64,000 nucleotides of DNA from Azolla caroliniana (GCA_043228905.1 JBHGNT010000018.1:744001-808000), one strand, 5' to 3'. Shown: positions 10,884-22,632, counted from the first letter of the stretch. Translations and numbers: made by a program. Notes: generated from the sequence alone by a model not told the origin.

Positions 10884-13332
10884 ATGAATAGAGGTATGGC
10901 GAGTTCACTTCCCATAGAAAAGCTCGACCGGAGAAACTATGCATCTTGGTCATATAAGATGCACTAGTACATGCTGGGGCATGGATATTGGAACTATGTG
11001 GAAGAAACTAACGAGGCATGGGAGCAAGGAGCGAGCTGAGTATTGTACTGCCTCGCATCCTGTGTGCATGATAAGATGCTCGACTACATCAAGGATGCAA
11101 AAACGCCAAAGGAGGCTTGGGAAAATCTACGGAAGAGTTTTGCTGCAAGTACCACAACCCGTAAATTGCAGCTCCGGCAAGAGCTGAAAAACATCCGATA
11201 GAGAGATATGTCGGTTAGGGACTACACCACCAAGATTAAGGAGATTTGTGATGCACTCGGATCCATCAATGTAACAGTGGAAGAAGACGAGATGATCCAT
11301 ATTTGTGTCGGTGGTCTAGCACAACGGTAGGGCCAATCCGGACGACAATTTGCACCTGGGAGAAGCCACCGTCCTTCTTTGACTTACAATCAATGTCTAT
11401 GGTCGAAGAAAACCACATGAATGGGTCGATGACCACTCAATCAGACAGCTGGATGTTGTACACAAAGTGGGATCGACTCCGTGGGCGTGGAGGACGAGGT
11501 GGGTCGACACATAGTGGAGGCGGATGGCAAGAGTTGAACCGAAGGCACAAAGACGGTGCCGACAATAGTTTTGGACCCTCCACAAGCAGGGGGAGTCAAG
11601 TCGGCGCCGAAAACCGACACAAAATGTTGGTACTGTGGCAAGAAAGGCCACAGAGAGAGCGAGTGCTGGAAGAAGTGTGCCAATTCGGATAAATCCAGAT
11701 CCGGCAAGGCTGGACAAGGGAACCGGCAAAGCTCGCACTACGTAGAAGGATTGGAAGGATCCGGAACTGGGAAGACCGGAAAAGGGCTAGTCTTCATGAT
11801 GAATCACAAGGCGAACTCGATGAAGAACACCACTTCCGGATAGGAGGAAGTATGGTATGTTGATTCCAGAGCATCTAATCATATGACGAGCCATGAAGAG
11901 TGGTTCTCAATTTTAGGGAAACCGGAACAACCGGGGATTGTTGAAACCGGAGATGACACCCCTCACCCAATTGTGCATGTCGGAGAATTCCCTTTAAGAC
12001 ATGTTGGACAAAAGGGAAAGTTGATGAATGTATTACATGTTCCGACTATCACAAAGAACTTGGTATTGGTCAGACAAATAGTCAACCAAGGAATGCAGGT
12101 GCGGTTGACGCACCTCGGGTGCTTCATCGAGGAAGAAGGCCGGATAATTGTGCAAGGGCGCAGAGAAGGGAGGATGTTCATCCTCAAAACAAATGATGTC
12201 GGCTCCGCCATGTTTGCCAAAGGACAAAAGTTTGAATCAGACATCGATCTCTGGCATAAGAGGATTGGCCACGTCAACTATAGGAGGCTTCAAGATCTAC
12301 AATCGAAACAAGTCGTGTTTGGATTCAACAGTTATCTGTAATCGAAACAAGTTGTGTTCGGAATCCAGAGAGAATTCAGCTGCCGATACACACCGAAACA
12401 AAACGGTGTGGCCGAAAGAAAGAATTGGTCAATTGTCGACGCGGCAAGGGCAATGCTGGAGGAGAAGAACATGCCCAATTCTATTGGGCTGAGGCGGTCC
12501 GGACGACCATCTACATTTAAAACTAGATCGGTGACGAGGTGTTAGCACATGAGCTGTATTTCGGGCGAAAGCCGAATTTGAGACACCTTCGGATTTCGAT
12601 AGTATAGCATATGTGCATGTACTGGATGAGAAGCGGAGGAAGCTATATCCGAAATTGGAGAAGTGCATACTTGTCAGCTACTCGCATGAACAGAAGGGGT
12701 ATAAGTGTTATAACCCCCAGACTAAACAGGTACGAGTAAGTCGAGATGTGGAGTTTGATGAGTCGGCATCATGGTACTCCCTACCGACTCCAACTCCAGA
12801 CGAAGACCCGATTCCTGAAGATGAGCCTAGTGAGCCCGAAGAGGTTCAGGTAGAAGATGAAGACTTCGGTATTCTAGATGAGAGTCCGATCTCATTCTGG
12901 CTAAGTGGGCCAAATGAGTGGCTGAGTCGGGATGACTAGTCAGATTAAGAACCATCGAGTAGTGGAGACTCTGACCTGCTGTCCCTGCGCAAGGAACTGA
13001 TGAGACGGTTCACGCGCAAAGAGAAGGGGAAGAAGAAGATGCTGGAATACGATACCGGCAGTGAAGGGTCAGATCGAAGCGAATGTGACCCCGGAAAGGG
13101 AGAAGGCAGATCTTTAGAAATGAAGCGTGAGCTGGCCAAGAAGGGCCTCAAACCAGGTAATGACAAGTTACGCCGATGGACCCACCAAAAGAACCCTGTC
13201 AAGAGGTACGAGTATAATGAGTACATGGTGCATCACTATGCGTACATGACTAAGGTGGTGGAAGTGCCTGAGCCGGAGAGCTACGCAAAAGCAACAAAAG
13301 ACGCAAATTGGCGTGCTCCTATGGAGGAAGAA
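10884..13332 (+). pseudogene. Copia C gag-pol remnant
   Basis: Gag starts near 10884 (MNRGMASSLPIEKLDR) and is interrupted by stops at the 'KMH*YMLGHG' position and others. The zinc knuckle 'CWYCGKKGHRESECW' is at 11628-11672. The protease active site near 11858 reads 'YVDSRASNHM' (canonical DSGAS, here Gly to Arg). The pre-integrase zinc domain runs to about 12320. The integrase core is then missing: 'QSKQVVFG' leads first to 'FNSYL*' and, after a short duplication, to 'REFSCRYTPKQNGVAERKN' (12366-12425), the end of the core. The integrase tail and acidic linker reach the 'MEEEMV' phrase at 13318-13335, where coding stops abruptly against LTR sequence. Confidence 0.85.
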
Positions 13333-13426
13333 ATGGTACTCTCTAGCTTCCATTGAACCTGTTTTTATTCTCTGTTGATGCCCGACTAAACTAGTTTTGT
13401 CAAGCTTCCGCACCCTAACTTTTACA
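13333..13426 (+). repeat. Residual 3' LTR of copia C (last ~94 bp)
   Basis: It matches the last 94 bases of the left LTR (from GTACTCTCTAGCTTCC to CTAACTTTTACA) with few differences. The junction falls in a shared short word, as expected for a deletion by microhomology. Confidence 0.8.
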
Positions 13427-13529
13427 CTAGTGATAGAGGAAAATCTTGTTTTACACCAATGGTGCTAGCGAAGCAATTAGATAGGTCGCATGGTGAGAGA
13501 GAAAGAGAGGTGATAAACTCGTTGAATTT

Positions 13530-13961
13530 TGTTGAGCGGCAAGCTCAACCGGATCCGGATCGATTGAATAAGCCTGAGCCGGATCGACATCCGGAAGGAT
13601 GAGCCGGATCGGTGAGCCGGTGAGCTGGGGAGCCGGTTAACCGGATCAAGCAGTAACCGAAAGCCTAGTAGCAGCCTAGACTACTAGGTAGTTAATGTCT
13701 CGTAGTTGGTGCCAGTCGCACTTGTGAGCATTGAAGTACCTGTCAGTCCTTTATGGACTTGTATAAATTGTGTTGTTTAGCACGTTGTATCTCCAGAGTT
13801 TTAGATTTAATTTTTGAATATAGTTCTATGTTCTGCTCTCTCTGTCCCTCTCATATATACTCTGTGTGTTTAAGCTTTTCCATTAAAAACCTTCTTCTCA
13901 TTTTTTGTTGCTATCCCGCTGAGCCAGTTCTGTCTGACGCTTCCGCAGGTTAACATTCACA
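13530..13961 (+). repeat. 5' LTR of copia B
   Basis: It runs from TGTTGAGCGGCAAG to AACATTCACA (432 bp). GTATAAATTGTG near 13760 is TATA-like, and a CTCTCTCTGTCCCTC stretch follows near 13835. Confidence 0.85.
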
Positions 13962-14053
13962 TGGTATCAGAGTGCGAGGGTTGAGAACCTCTACATCCGA
14001 CATCAGCATCTAAAGACAAACCCTAAGACCCAGTAAGAACAGAAAGAGAAGTG

Positions 14054-17000
14054 ATGGACAAAGGAATGACTAGCTCGCTCGCGGTGGAGAAGCTCGACAG
14101 ATCCAACTACGCATCTTGGTCATACAAGATGCACTAGTACCTGCTTGGGCATGGTTACTGGAGCTATGTTGACGGAGCTAACGACACAACACCTGATGCG
14201 GCACACAAGGACTTCCCAATGTGGGAACAAGCGGCAAGCAGAGTGATGTACTGCTTTGCATCCAGTGTCGGAAACCAGCTGCTGAGCCATGTCTGAGATG
14301 CCAAGACGCCAAAAGAAACTTGGGGAAACCTGAAGAAGGTTTTCGCGGCAAGCACTATGGTCCGGAAGCTGCAACTCCGATAGGAGTTGAGCAATGTCCG
14401 ACAGAAGGGCATGTCGGTAGCCGATTACACGGCCCGAATCAAAGAGATCTGTGACTCACTTGCTTCTATCAACGTCACTGTAGAGATCACGAAGAACCTA
14501 GTGTCAGTCAGTCAGATCATTGACCAGGGGATGCAAGTGCAGTTTACGCCCCTTGGGTGCTTTATCGAGGAAGAGGGCCAGAAGATTGAGTCGGATGTTG
14601 ATCTCTGGCACAAGCAGATTGGCCACGTCAATTACCGGAGGCTTCAAGACCTGCAAATGAAACAAGTTGTTTTCGGTCTGCCGACGTTCAGTGGCCGGAA
14701 GGTCCAAATATGTGAAGCCTGCCAACTCGGGAAGCAACACCGGCTTCCATTCCCCACCGAGCGAAACCATAGCCGTAACAAGCTCGACCTTATTCATTTG
14801 GATGTATGGGGACCGACACAGAATGTTAGTCTTGGCCGGAGTCGATACTTTGTCTCCTTCATTGATGACTACAACCGACACACATGGATCTACCTCATTG
14901 AGCGGAAGAGCGAAGTCTTCGAGTGTTTCCGGAACCTGCAAAGCTTGGTTGAATGGGAAATGGAGAGGAAGATCAAGTGCCTGCGGTTGGATGGCAGAAA
15001 AGAATATTTTCCCGGCCAATTCAACAGTTATCTGCAGCAAAAAGGAATTCGGAGAGAGTTCAGCTGCAGATACACACCAGAGCAAAACGGTGTGGTCGAG
15101 AGGAAGAACCGGTCAATTATCGACGCGACAAGGGCGATGCTGGAGGAGAAGAGCATGCCCAAATTCTACTGGCGCTGAGGCGGTCCGGACGGCCGTCTAC
15201 ATCCAAAACTGGATCGGTGACAAGGTGTCAGCACACGAGATGTATTTTGGGCGCAAGCCGAATTTGAGACACCTTTGGATATTCGGTAGCATTGCATATG
15301 TGCATGTGCCGGAGGAGAAGGGGAGAAAGTTGGATGCGAAGTTGGAGAAATGCATCATGGTCGGTTACTCGCATGAGCAAAATGGGTATAAGTGTTATAA
15401 ACCCCGGACAAAGCAGGTTCGAGTTAGCCGGGATGTTGAGTTTGATGAGACGACATCATGGTATGCCTTACCGGCTCCGACTTCCGACCCTGACCCGATA
15501 CTGGAGGATGAGGCTAGTGAGCCTGAAGCGGTCTAGTTAGAAGACGAATGGTTCAAGACTCTAGATGTGAGTCCGGAATCGTTTCGGTTAAGTGGACCGA
15601 ATAAGTGGCTGAGTCGGGATGACTAGTCGGATGAGGAACCGACGAGTGCTCTCCCTGCACAAGGAACCGATGAGACTGCTCACACGCAAAGAGAAGGTGA
15701 AGAAGAAGATGTCGGAATACGAAACCGGCAACGTTGAGTCGGATCGAAGCGAATCCGACTCCAGAAAGGATGAAGGCGGATCTTCGGGAACAAAGTCCGA
15801 ACCGGCCAAGAAGGGCCTCAAACCGGGTAATGATAAGTTACGCCGGTCTTCCTGCTAGAAGAACCCCGTGAAGCGGTATGGGTACAATGAGTACATGGCG
15901 CATCATTATGCGTACATGACCAAAGCGGCGGAAGTGGATGAGCCGGAGAGCTACGCAAAAGCGGCAAAGGACGCAAATTGGTGTGCCCTATGGAGGAAGA
16001 AATGCGGGCACTTGATGCCAACGACACATGGGACCTAGTTGACCCTCCCTGACACTGTAAACCGATCAGACGTAAGTGGGTGTACAAGGTAAAGTACAAT
16101 GCCGACGGTTCGGTTAACCGGTACAAGGCCCGGTTAGTGGCGAAGGGATACGCGCAAACCCACGGAATCGACTACGATGAGACCTTCGCTTCGGTAGTGA
16201 AGATGACGACAGTTCGTTTGGTGCTGGCGGTTGTTGCGGTAAGCGGGTGGCATCTTCACCAGATGGACGTGAAGAATGCATTTCTTCAAGGCGATCTTGA
16301 AGAAGAGGTCTTTATGACCCAACCCCTCGGTTTCTAGTCGGAAATGAACAAGTCGGTGGTATGCCGGCTGAAGAAGTCACTTTATGGCTTGAAGCAAGCC
16401 CCTCGAGCTTGGAATGCGAAGATCACGCACCGGTTGCGTACGATGGGGTTTGCAGCTTCCAAGTCCGACTCTTCGTTGTTCATCCGGCAAGGTCTGGATG
16501 GTCCGATTTGCATCTTGCTGTATGTTGATGATCTAGTCATCACCGGACCCGGACTCGATGAAATCAGTCGAGTCAAGTCCCAACTGTTGGACGCATTTGA
16601 GATGAAGGACCTAGGGGACCTTCACTATTTCCTTGGGATCGAGGTGATTCAAACCCCTGATGGCATATTGCTCTCACAAAGACACTATCTGTTGAATATG
16701 CTGTACAAGTTCGGCATGACGGAATGCCAACTGATCTCCACCCCCTTGGACCGGAACCAGAAGCTCAGTCCCGACTCCAGACCGGCCTGCGATGAGAAGC
16801 GGTTCCGACAAATTATCGGAAGCCTTATATATTTGACAATCATTCGACATGACATCAATTATCCGGTCGGCGTGATCTGCCAATATATGTAGAAGCCGAC
16901 CGTGGAGCACCTTGTGTGCGTGCATCAAATTTTGCGATATGTGAGCGGCACGAAGGACCGGGGACTGTTATACTGGCATGGTATAACCGAAGAGCTAATC

Positions 17001-17470
17001 GGCTACACCGATGCCAACTGCGTCGCGATGTATCAGATCATCGATCCACCTCTAGCTATATGTTTTCCCTTGGTAGCGTGGTTGTTGCGTGGAGCAACAA
17101 AAAGCAGCCAACAATGGCCCTTTCAAGCACTGAGGATGAATACCGGGGCGCTACCATTGCCACCTGTGAAGCCATTTGGCTTCGGCGACTGCTGCAAGAC
17201 CTGTGGATCGAGGTGCCGACCCCGATCCTGATCTACTGTGACAACATAAGCAACATGCAGCTCGCCAAGAACCATGTATTCCATGCTCGCACAAAGCACA
17301 TAGAAGTGCACTACCACTTTGTGCGTCAGTGTGTCCTGAGCGGTGAAGTCGAACTTCGGTATGTTCATATGGATCGGCAAGTTGCCGGCATCTTCACCAA
17401 ACTGCTCGGCTCAGAAAAGTTGCAACACTTCACCGAAATGCTTGGTGTTCAACATCTCGACGTGCCACAC
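14054..17470 (+). pseudogene. Copia B gag-pol, with deletion, frameshift and stops
   Basis: Gag begins at 14054 (MDKGMTSSLAVEKLDR) and has in-frame stops. Near 14490 it passes directly from 'ASINVTVE' to 'ITKNLVSVSQI', so the end of gag, the zinc knuckle and the protease are deleted. The integrase zinc finger and core follow (14590-15175) with 'LIHLDVWGP', 'RLDGRKEYF' (Asp kept, Asn-Gly changed) and 'EQNGVVERKN', then a frameshift near 15175. Reverse transcriptase lies at 16080-16890, with an in-frame stop at 16335 and an intact 'YVDDLVITG' box near 16523. RNase H lies at 16916-17400 (the 'YCDNISNMQLAKN' strand is visible). Similar to copia C and to the minus-strand copy B'. Confidence 0.88.
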
Positions 17471-17887
17471 TTGAGGGGGAGAACAGGCAAAGACACCGGA
17501 ATGGGAAAAGGTAAAGAAACTGCCGATTGCGCCGGTGAGGGAAGAACCGGCAAAGGTAGAGTCAAGAAGGACAGAGCCGACCGGAAGAAGAAGGCCAAGA
17601 CCCGGACATGGTTCGATGTGGTGAAGGGCCTGGAACCGGAAGAAGAATCGGGAGTGACTGATTCAGACAAGAGCTGGAACGAATCGGAGATAGCCAAATC
17701 GGTTCAACAGACGGATTCGGAAGAACCAGATCAATTCAAGGCTGAGAGGATGAGAAGACAACGAAAGTCGACGCCAACACGACGGAATCGGCGAATCGGC
17801 AAGCGCCGAAGTCACAACAACGAGGGAGCTGAATTGGGCCTATTGAGCAGACAAGCCGGACGAGGAGGTCGAGGTGCGCAGAATTAG
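17471..17887 (+). CDS. Extra charged ORF downstream of copia B RNase H
   Basis: After the usual end of the polyprotein (HLDVPHLRGR) the frame continues for about 135 codons to a stop at 17887. The product is very hydrophilic, beginning rich in Lys and Gly (GKGKETADCAGEGRTGKGR). It then has 'KTRTWFDVVKGLEPEEESG', an acidic/Ser stretch, and an Arg-rich tail ('RRQRKSTPTRRNRRIGKRR') that resembles a nuclear-localisation or nucleic-acid binding tail. A purine-rich tract (TTGAGGGGGAGAACAGG) occurs at its start and the real polypurine tract follows it. A homologous segment sits in the same place in the minus-strand copy B' (28306-28700), so it is a family feature rather than read-through noise. I recognise no domain. 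Confidence 0.6.
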   Translation: MRGRTGKDTGMGKGKETADCAGEGRTGKGRVKKDRADRKKKAKTRTWFDVVKGLEPEEESGVTDSDKSWNESEIAKSVQQTDSEEPDQFKAERMRRQRKSTPTRRNRRIGKRRSHNNEGAELGLLSRQAGRGGRGAQN

Positions 17888-18025
17888 AAGGGTCGCTTAA
17901 AACAGGACCGGACCGGATGAGGAGCGCGATCGAGGCGGAGTGACGCCAGAAGGAGCCGGGTGGAAGGACAAGCTGTCATGGAGACTGACACTACGATCCG
18001 ACCTCAAGTTGAGCTTGAGGGGGAG

Positions 18026-18428
18026 TGTTGAGCGGCAAGAGAGGGGGATCGGCTGAATAAGCATGAGCCGGATCGGTGAGCCGAACCTGAGTTGGGGAGC
18101 CGGTTAGCCGGATCAAGCAGTAACCGGAAGCCTAGTAGCAGCCTAGACTACTAGGTAGTTAATGTCTTGTAGTTAGTGTCAGTCACACTTGTGAGCATTG
18201 AAGTACCTGTTAGTCCTTTATGGACTTGTATAAATTGTGCTATTTAGCACATTGTATCTATAGAGTTTTAGAGTTAATTTTTGAATATAGTTCTATGTTC
18301 TGCTCTCTCTGTCTCTCTCGTATATACTCTACGTGTTTAAGCTTTTCCATTAAAGACCTTCTTCTTATTTTCTGTTGCTGTCCGGCTGAGCCAGTTCTGT
18401 CTAACGCTTCCACAAGTTAACATTCACA
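18026..18428 (+). repeat. 3' LTR of copia B
   Basis: It runs from TGTTGAGCGGCAAG to AACATTCACA. It is about 30 bp shorter than the left LTR because of a deletion in its first 40 bases, and otherwise closely similar. Confidence 0.85.
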
Positions 18429-18591
18429 AATTCATTAGTGTAGTGCTCATGTGGCCTTTAGAGAGAGAGAGAGAGATGTTGGAGAAAGACAAACATTGTT
18501 TTTGATGTATGTTTCTGCTCTAATATATGTTTCCTTTATTCTTTGGCTCGTTTTGAAGCTTGAAATTCATAGAATAATTTTACGTCTTTTT

Positions 18592-19559
18592 TGTTGGGAA
18601 ATAGATCCCTCCAGATTGGATGGAGTCGATATCAGCCTTGGTCGAAAAATTGACTAACCGATAATCGAACGATAACTGATTCGACATCAGCTGAATCGGT
18701 CGAATTCGACTGGGCTATATTTCTAATTAGCCTAGATGTGCCCATTATGACTATATTTGTAAATATTCATATATGTATATGAGTATAAATATAGTTAGGG
18801 CAAGTAGTTATGATTATGATTAGTGTAAGAGAGTGATAGAACATAACTCCTTTGTAACTGTCTGTGGACGAAGAAGAACTCAAGGTTGTTGCCATGTTGT
18901 TTTTTAGTGTACATTCTTCTTACCTTAGTCATTTGTTCAGAGTTTGTGGACTCTTTTGGTTTTCCATTTTCAGGGTTTCCACGTTAAATATTGTGTCTCG
19001 GTGTTTTCAGTTTTTCTGTTCTTCGTGTTCTTGTCATTCCTCATTGTTGCTTGAGAACCGGTTGTGGCCGGTCCCATATTCTATCAAATTGGTATCAGGG
19101 GGAAGGTTCATAACCTTCAAGTGAAAGAAAATGGAAGACTCATTCGGTGGAATGTTGAAATTAATCGGCTCCAACTACTTAGTGTGGAAGTTGAGGATGC
19201 TGGATATGCTCGTACGCCTGTGATATTCAACCCACCGAGTTTGATCCGACCGATAACGATCCTCATATCACGGCCGATCATCATCTCGAAACCAATGCGT
19301 GTGTCGATTTCTATCTCTTGCACAGTCGTCATGTGGCTCTACATGCTTTATTGGAACCGCGACTCTGTTGAGAAGGTTGTATTTGTACTTATCAATCGTA
19401 TGTGCCTTCGAATGTGCATTCTACTGTAGAATGCCCTGGATTTAAACATGTGAGGCTCCTCGACCCGTCCGGTCCTGCTTTCCACGACCTGTTTGGTTTC
19501 GCGCACCTCGACCTTTCTGGTCGGCTTGCCTGCTTATGTAAAGAATTGGGTATGATTCT
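18592..19559 (+). mobile_element. Copia element G, 5' LTR and gag fragment only
   Basis: The LTR lies at 18592-19086, starting TGTTGGGAAATAG (related to the D/E/F LTRs). The primer site TGGTATCAGGGGG follows at 19090. A gag start at 19131 reads MEDSFGGMLKLIGSNYLVWKL-like after one frame correction, then decays. The element is cut off at 19560, where the LTR of copia A1 begins. No right end is present in the window. Confidence 0.7.
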
Positions 19560-19928
19560 TGTGTAGCGGAATAGGTGTGAATTGTGTGTGTGTGTATGAG
19601 AGAGAGAGAGAGAGTGCAAGAGACAAGGAGTAAGACACAAAGAATACACAAGGTTAAGTATGTTAACAAAGGAGAAAGACTCAACATTATACAAGGTGGG
19701 AGGAGGGTGCTTTATATAGTCACCCTCTCTCTTCATTAACTACAAGACTCATGGAGCATGGAGAATGTGAAAGCTCATAAGTTATGTGTCATAGAATATG
19801 ATTCTATGACTCATACTAAATGCTAGAATACAAAGAGGTGACATAATGGTGACTCTTGACCATTGGAGTGTCTTTTTACTCTCAAGGTGAGTTCACACAC
19901 TAGACCAAGTTTAGCTTGATTCTCAATA
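19560..19928 (-). repeat. 3' LTR of copia A1
   Basis: It corresponds to 60189-60560 (LTR of A2), with plus-strand ends TGTGTAGCGG and TCTCAATA. It contains a (TG)n/(AG)n run near 19585 and a minus-strand TATA-like element (plus-strand CTTTATATAG) near 19713. On its inner side the expected CACCCCCTCAAGC tract is missing: about 115 bp is deleted and replaced by GCTCATAAGGGTTTAGGGTAG. Confidence 0.75.
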
Positions 19929-20516
19929 GCTCATAAGGGTTTAGGGTAGTTGCGTTGTGCGTAGTTGCGAAGTTTGTGCTTCGACTTGCGTCTTTCTTCG
20001 CGGCTTTGTTGCACGGTTGCGTAATCCACGCGTTATTGCGTAATGTCTTCAGTACTCCCCCTCAAGCTTGGCAGGTCAAGGATCGTCAATCCGAGATCGG
20101 TCATGAATTGCCATAGCTTGTCGGCTCCTAAGGCTTTAGTGAAGATGTCGGCCGTTTGAAGATTGGTGCTAATGTGTTGTAGGTCGACATTGCCAGCTAG
20201 AACGCGCTCTCAGATGAACTGATAGTGCACTTCGATGTGCTTTGTCCGCGCATGGAACACTGGGTTCCGAGCTAGATAGATACTGCTCATGTTGTCGCAG
20301 TAAAGGGAAGTCGGATCCTTGATGGGTACGCCCAGATTCTTGAGTATCCTTTAGAGCCATATGACTTCACATGTGGCCACTACCGCGCTCCTGTATTCTG
20401 CCTCTGTGCTCGAGTCGTATTGGTATCGCGGTCTTGTAGAGGATGCCGCAATCCATTGTGCCACTCACGTATTGTAGAACTCGCTTAGCGCAATCCAAGT
20501 GAGCATCACGCGATGT

Positions 20517-21223
20517 ATTCACTATCACTATGTTAGAATGTACAACAGTGAGTTCACGGAGGCAACGACCTCGTGCACACAATCTTCGCCACAGGCGGCG
20601 GTTACAATCAGAGGCAACGACCTCTTCCTCTTTCTCTCACTCTCTGTACCCTATTACGCACTCTGGTCTCGCGTAGAAAAGAATAACAACACACAAAAAA
20701 GGTTTGCCCTAAGTCATATTTATACTAATATGACTTTTCGGCTATTTACAGATATAGCCACGATGAACTCTCATAGACATATTTACGAATATGTCTCTTC
20801 ATCCGGAGAGCACTCCTCACCGGGTCTTCACCATCCGGCTCTCTGTAGCCGGGTACTCCTCATCCGGTTTTCACCGGGTCTCCACCATCCGGTCCTTCGT
20901 AGCCGGGTACTCCTCATCCGGTTCTCACCGGGTCTGCACCATCCGGCTCTCCGTAGCCGGGTACTCCTCATCCGGTTCTCACCGGGTCTGCACCATCCGG
21001 CTCTCCGTAGCCGGGTACTCCTCATCCGGTTCTCACCGGGTCTGCACCATCCGGCTCTCCGTAGTCGGGTACTCCTCATCCGGTTCTCACCGGGTCTGCA
21101 CCATCCGGCTCTCCGTAGCCGGGTACTCCTCATCCGGTTTCGGCCTTGGCCTATCGGCCTCGGCCGAGTTTGTTCATCGGCACTATTCTTCTCCCTTTCC
21201 ATTTGGAGGGACCTGTCTCCCAA
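20517..21223 (-). repeat. Truncated LTR of a D/E-related copia inside A1
   Basis: It shares with the E LTR the phrases ACTATCACTAT, CGCCACAGGCGGCGGT, TTTGCCCTAAGTCATATTTATA and the ending GGAGGGACC...CCCAACA. Its first ~160 bp are absent, as are ~450 bp of the host reverse transcriptase next to it (compare 61400-61855), so one deletion removed both. The right side joins host pol cleanly at TTCTTGACGTCC. Confidence 0.7.
20826..21140. repeat. 54-bp minisatellite, about six copies
   Basis: The unit contains CACCATCCGGCTCTCCGTAG and then CATCCGGTTCTCACCGGG. Copies are nearly identical. It creates long repetitive open frames on both strands (18-residue period), which I regard as non-coding. It lies where the D and E LTRs carry a shorter 28-bp tandem repeat. 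Confidence 0.9.
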
Positions 21224-22187
21224 CATTCTTGACGTCCATTTGATGGAGGTGCTACCCTTTCGCCGCGGCAAGGGCAATTACGGTCCGTACCGTCGTCATC
21301 TTTGCCATCGGGGCAAAGGTCTCTTCGTAGTCAACGTCGTGCGTTTGCGCGTAGCCTTTCACTACGAGTCGCGCTTTGTAGCGGTTGATGGAACCGTCAG
21401 CGTTGTACTTCACTTTGTAAATCCATCTGCAGCCGATCGCCTTTTTGAGTGGTGAGGTGGGAACGAGATCCCATGTCTCGTTCTTGCGTAGTGCATGCAT
21501 CTCCTCGTTCATGGCTTCGATCCATCGCGGATCCTTGGCTGGTTCGGAAAATGTTTCTAGCTCGTATACTGTTGCCACCTTCATCATAAAGGCATAGTGA
21601 TACGCCATGTAGTCGTTGTAGTCGAATCGGCTGACCGGATTCTTTTCACGGGTGGATCGGCAAAGCTTTTTATTTGTAGAGATGAGGGCTTTCTTAGCTC
21701 TGATTGGTACATCGAAGCCGCCGAAGCCACTGTCGAGTGAGTGAGTGGACTCATCGTCGTTGAAACTATCTTCGTCGTATTCTGTCATTTTCCCCTTGCC
21801 TTTGTCCATCTTCAGGCTAGGCCGTGATGTGCTTTGATCGCTCAAAGGCTCTTGTGGTCCGCTCAGTGGGGTCGTGATCGAACTTTCTTCGAACATGCGC
21901 AGAAGGCAATCTTCATCCTCTATCTCTTGTTCGGCGGATTCCGGGTCGAGCGGAGTCGGAGTTGAAGTTGTCTCTGGTGCGTACCAGGATGCAGACTTGT
22001 CAAAAACGACGTCTCGACTTACTTGAGATTTTCGAGTTGAGGGGTTGTAGCACTTGTGCTCCTTTTGCTCCAGTGAGTATCCTACGAGGATACATTTCTT
22101 CGACTTTGGGTCAAGCTTTTGACGCTTCTTGTCGGGGATGTGCACGTACGTTATCTCGCCGAATATCTGGGTGTGCGATAAGTCCGG

Positions 22188-22623
22188 TGTCGTGAAGATT
22201 TTCGTCCATAGGCGGAAACCGGGGTGGAAAGGGCAAGTCGGTGGTGTGCAACATGTGCACACGTATACTAGGAAATGGTGTATAGAAATAAGAGGGGAAA
22301 TTTTATCCCACATTGTAAGGTCCCTCCCTCCTTGGGCTATAAAGGAAGGGAGGGGTCACTTATGAAGGGTTGCCTATTTTGCGTATGAGAGGTATACCAC
22401 GTAGTCTAGAGTTCTTACCGTTTTAGGGTTAGGGTTTCGTTATTCATCCTTGGTTAGGGTTTTCTTATAGTCGTTTGGTGGAAGGCCCATGCGGCCACCA
22501 TTGTTGTAATCATTCGTTTGCTTTAATATATCTTGTTGAGTATCTTACCTCCGCCGATCTCTCCTTCTATGTCGTGATCTTATTCTTTCTTCTTCTCCTC
22601 TTGAGCTAAGCTTCCAAACATAT
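22188..22623 (+). repeat. 5' LTR of the LARD-like element (last ~81 bp deleted)
   Basis: It starts TGTCGTGAAGATTTTCG and matches the right LTR to AACATAT, with about five differences. The final 81 bp of the right LTR (27558-27638) are missing here, so the LTR end next to the primer site was lost after insertion. The TATA region reads CTATAAAGG (one A fewer than the right LTR). Two telomere-like TTAGGG words near 22425 belong to the LTR. Confidence 0.85.
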
Positions 22624-22632
22624 TTGATTCTT

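Larger units (their letters stand above)
10339..13426 (+). mobile_element. Copia element C (plus strand), internally deleted, target duplication CTAGT
   Basis: The element is bounded by a complete left LTR (10339-10787) and only the last ~94 bp of the right LTR (13333-13426). Both outer ends are nevertheless intact and flanked by a perfect 5-bp duplication, CTAGT (10334-10338 and 13427-13431). The interior retains gag, protease and integrase ends. The whole reverse transcriptase, RNase H and most of the right LTR were deleted after insertion. It belongs to the same family as element B, with LTR start TGTTGAGCG and very similar proteins. Confidence 0.9.
13530..18428 (+). mobile_element. Copia element B (plus strand), full length but degenerate
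   Basis: LTRs lie at 13530-13961 and 18026-18428, with a 4/5 matching target duplication (AATTT at 13525-13529, AATTC at 18429-18433). The primer site after the left LTR is TGGTATCAGAGTGCGAGG, and the polypurine tract GCTTGAGGGGGAG immediately precedes the right LTR. The interior encodes gag-pol with an internal deletion and an additional downstream ORF. About 100 bp of unassigned sequence separates it from element C, and about 160 bp, including a (GA)n run, from element G. Confidence 0.9.
20050..22187 (-). pseudogene. Copia A1 pol remnant: integrase tail, reverse transcriptase start, RNase H end
   Basis: Minus-strand reading from 22187 down to about 21252 is open. It shows the integrase C-terminus ('FGEITYVHIPDKKRQKLDPKSK'), an acidic linker, and the start of reverse transcriptase ('[19 protein letters not shown]', 'DYEETFAPMAKM'). 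At 21224 it is cut by foreign LTR sequence. It resumes at about 20516 in RNase H, with 'ARNPVFHARTKHIEVHYQF'-like residues (20210-20280), and ends near the purine tract at 20050-20065 (plus-strand CTCCCCCTCAAGCTTGG). The catalytic YVDD region is lost. Confidence 0.8.

Noticed and set aside
20826-21140. CRISPR-like direct repeats
   Set aside because: Units are contiguous, without unique spacers, and the genome is eukaryotic.
20499-21455. Long open frames on both strands (318, 150 and 149 codons) over the 54-bp repeats
   Set aside because: They are produced by a minisatellite whose unit is a multiple of three without stops. The same region is an LTR in related elements, and the frames run in both directions.
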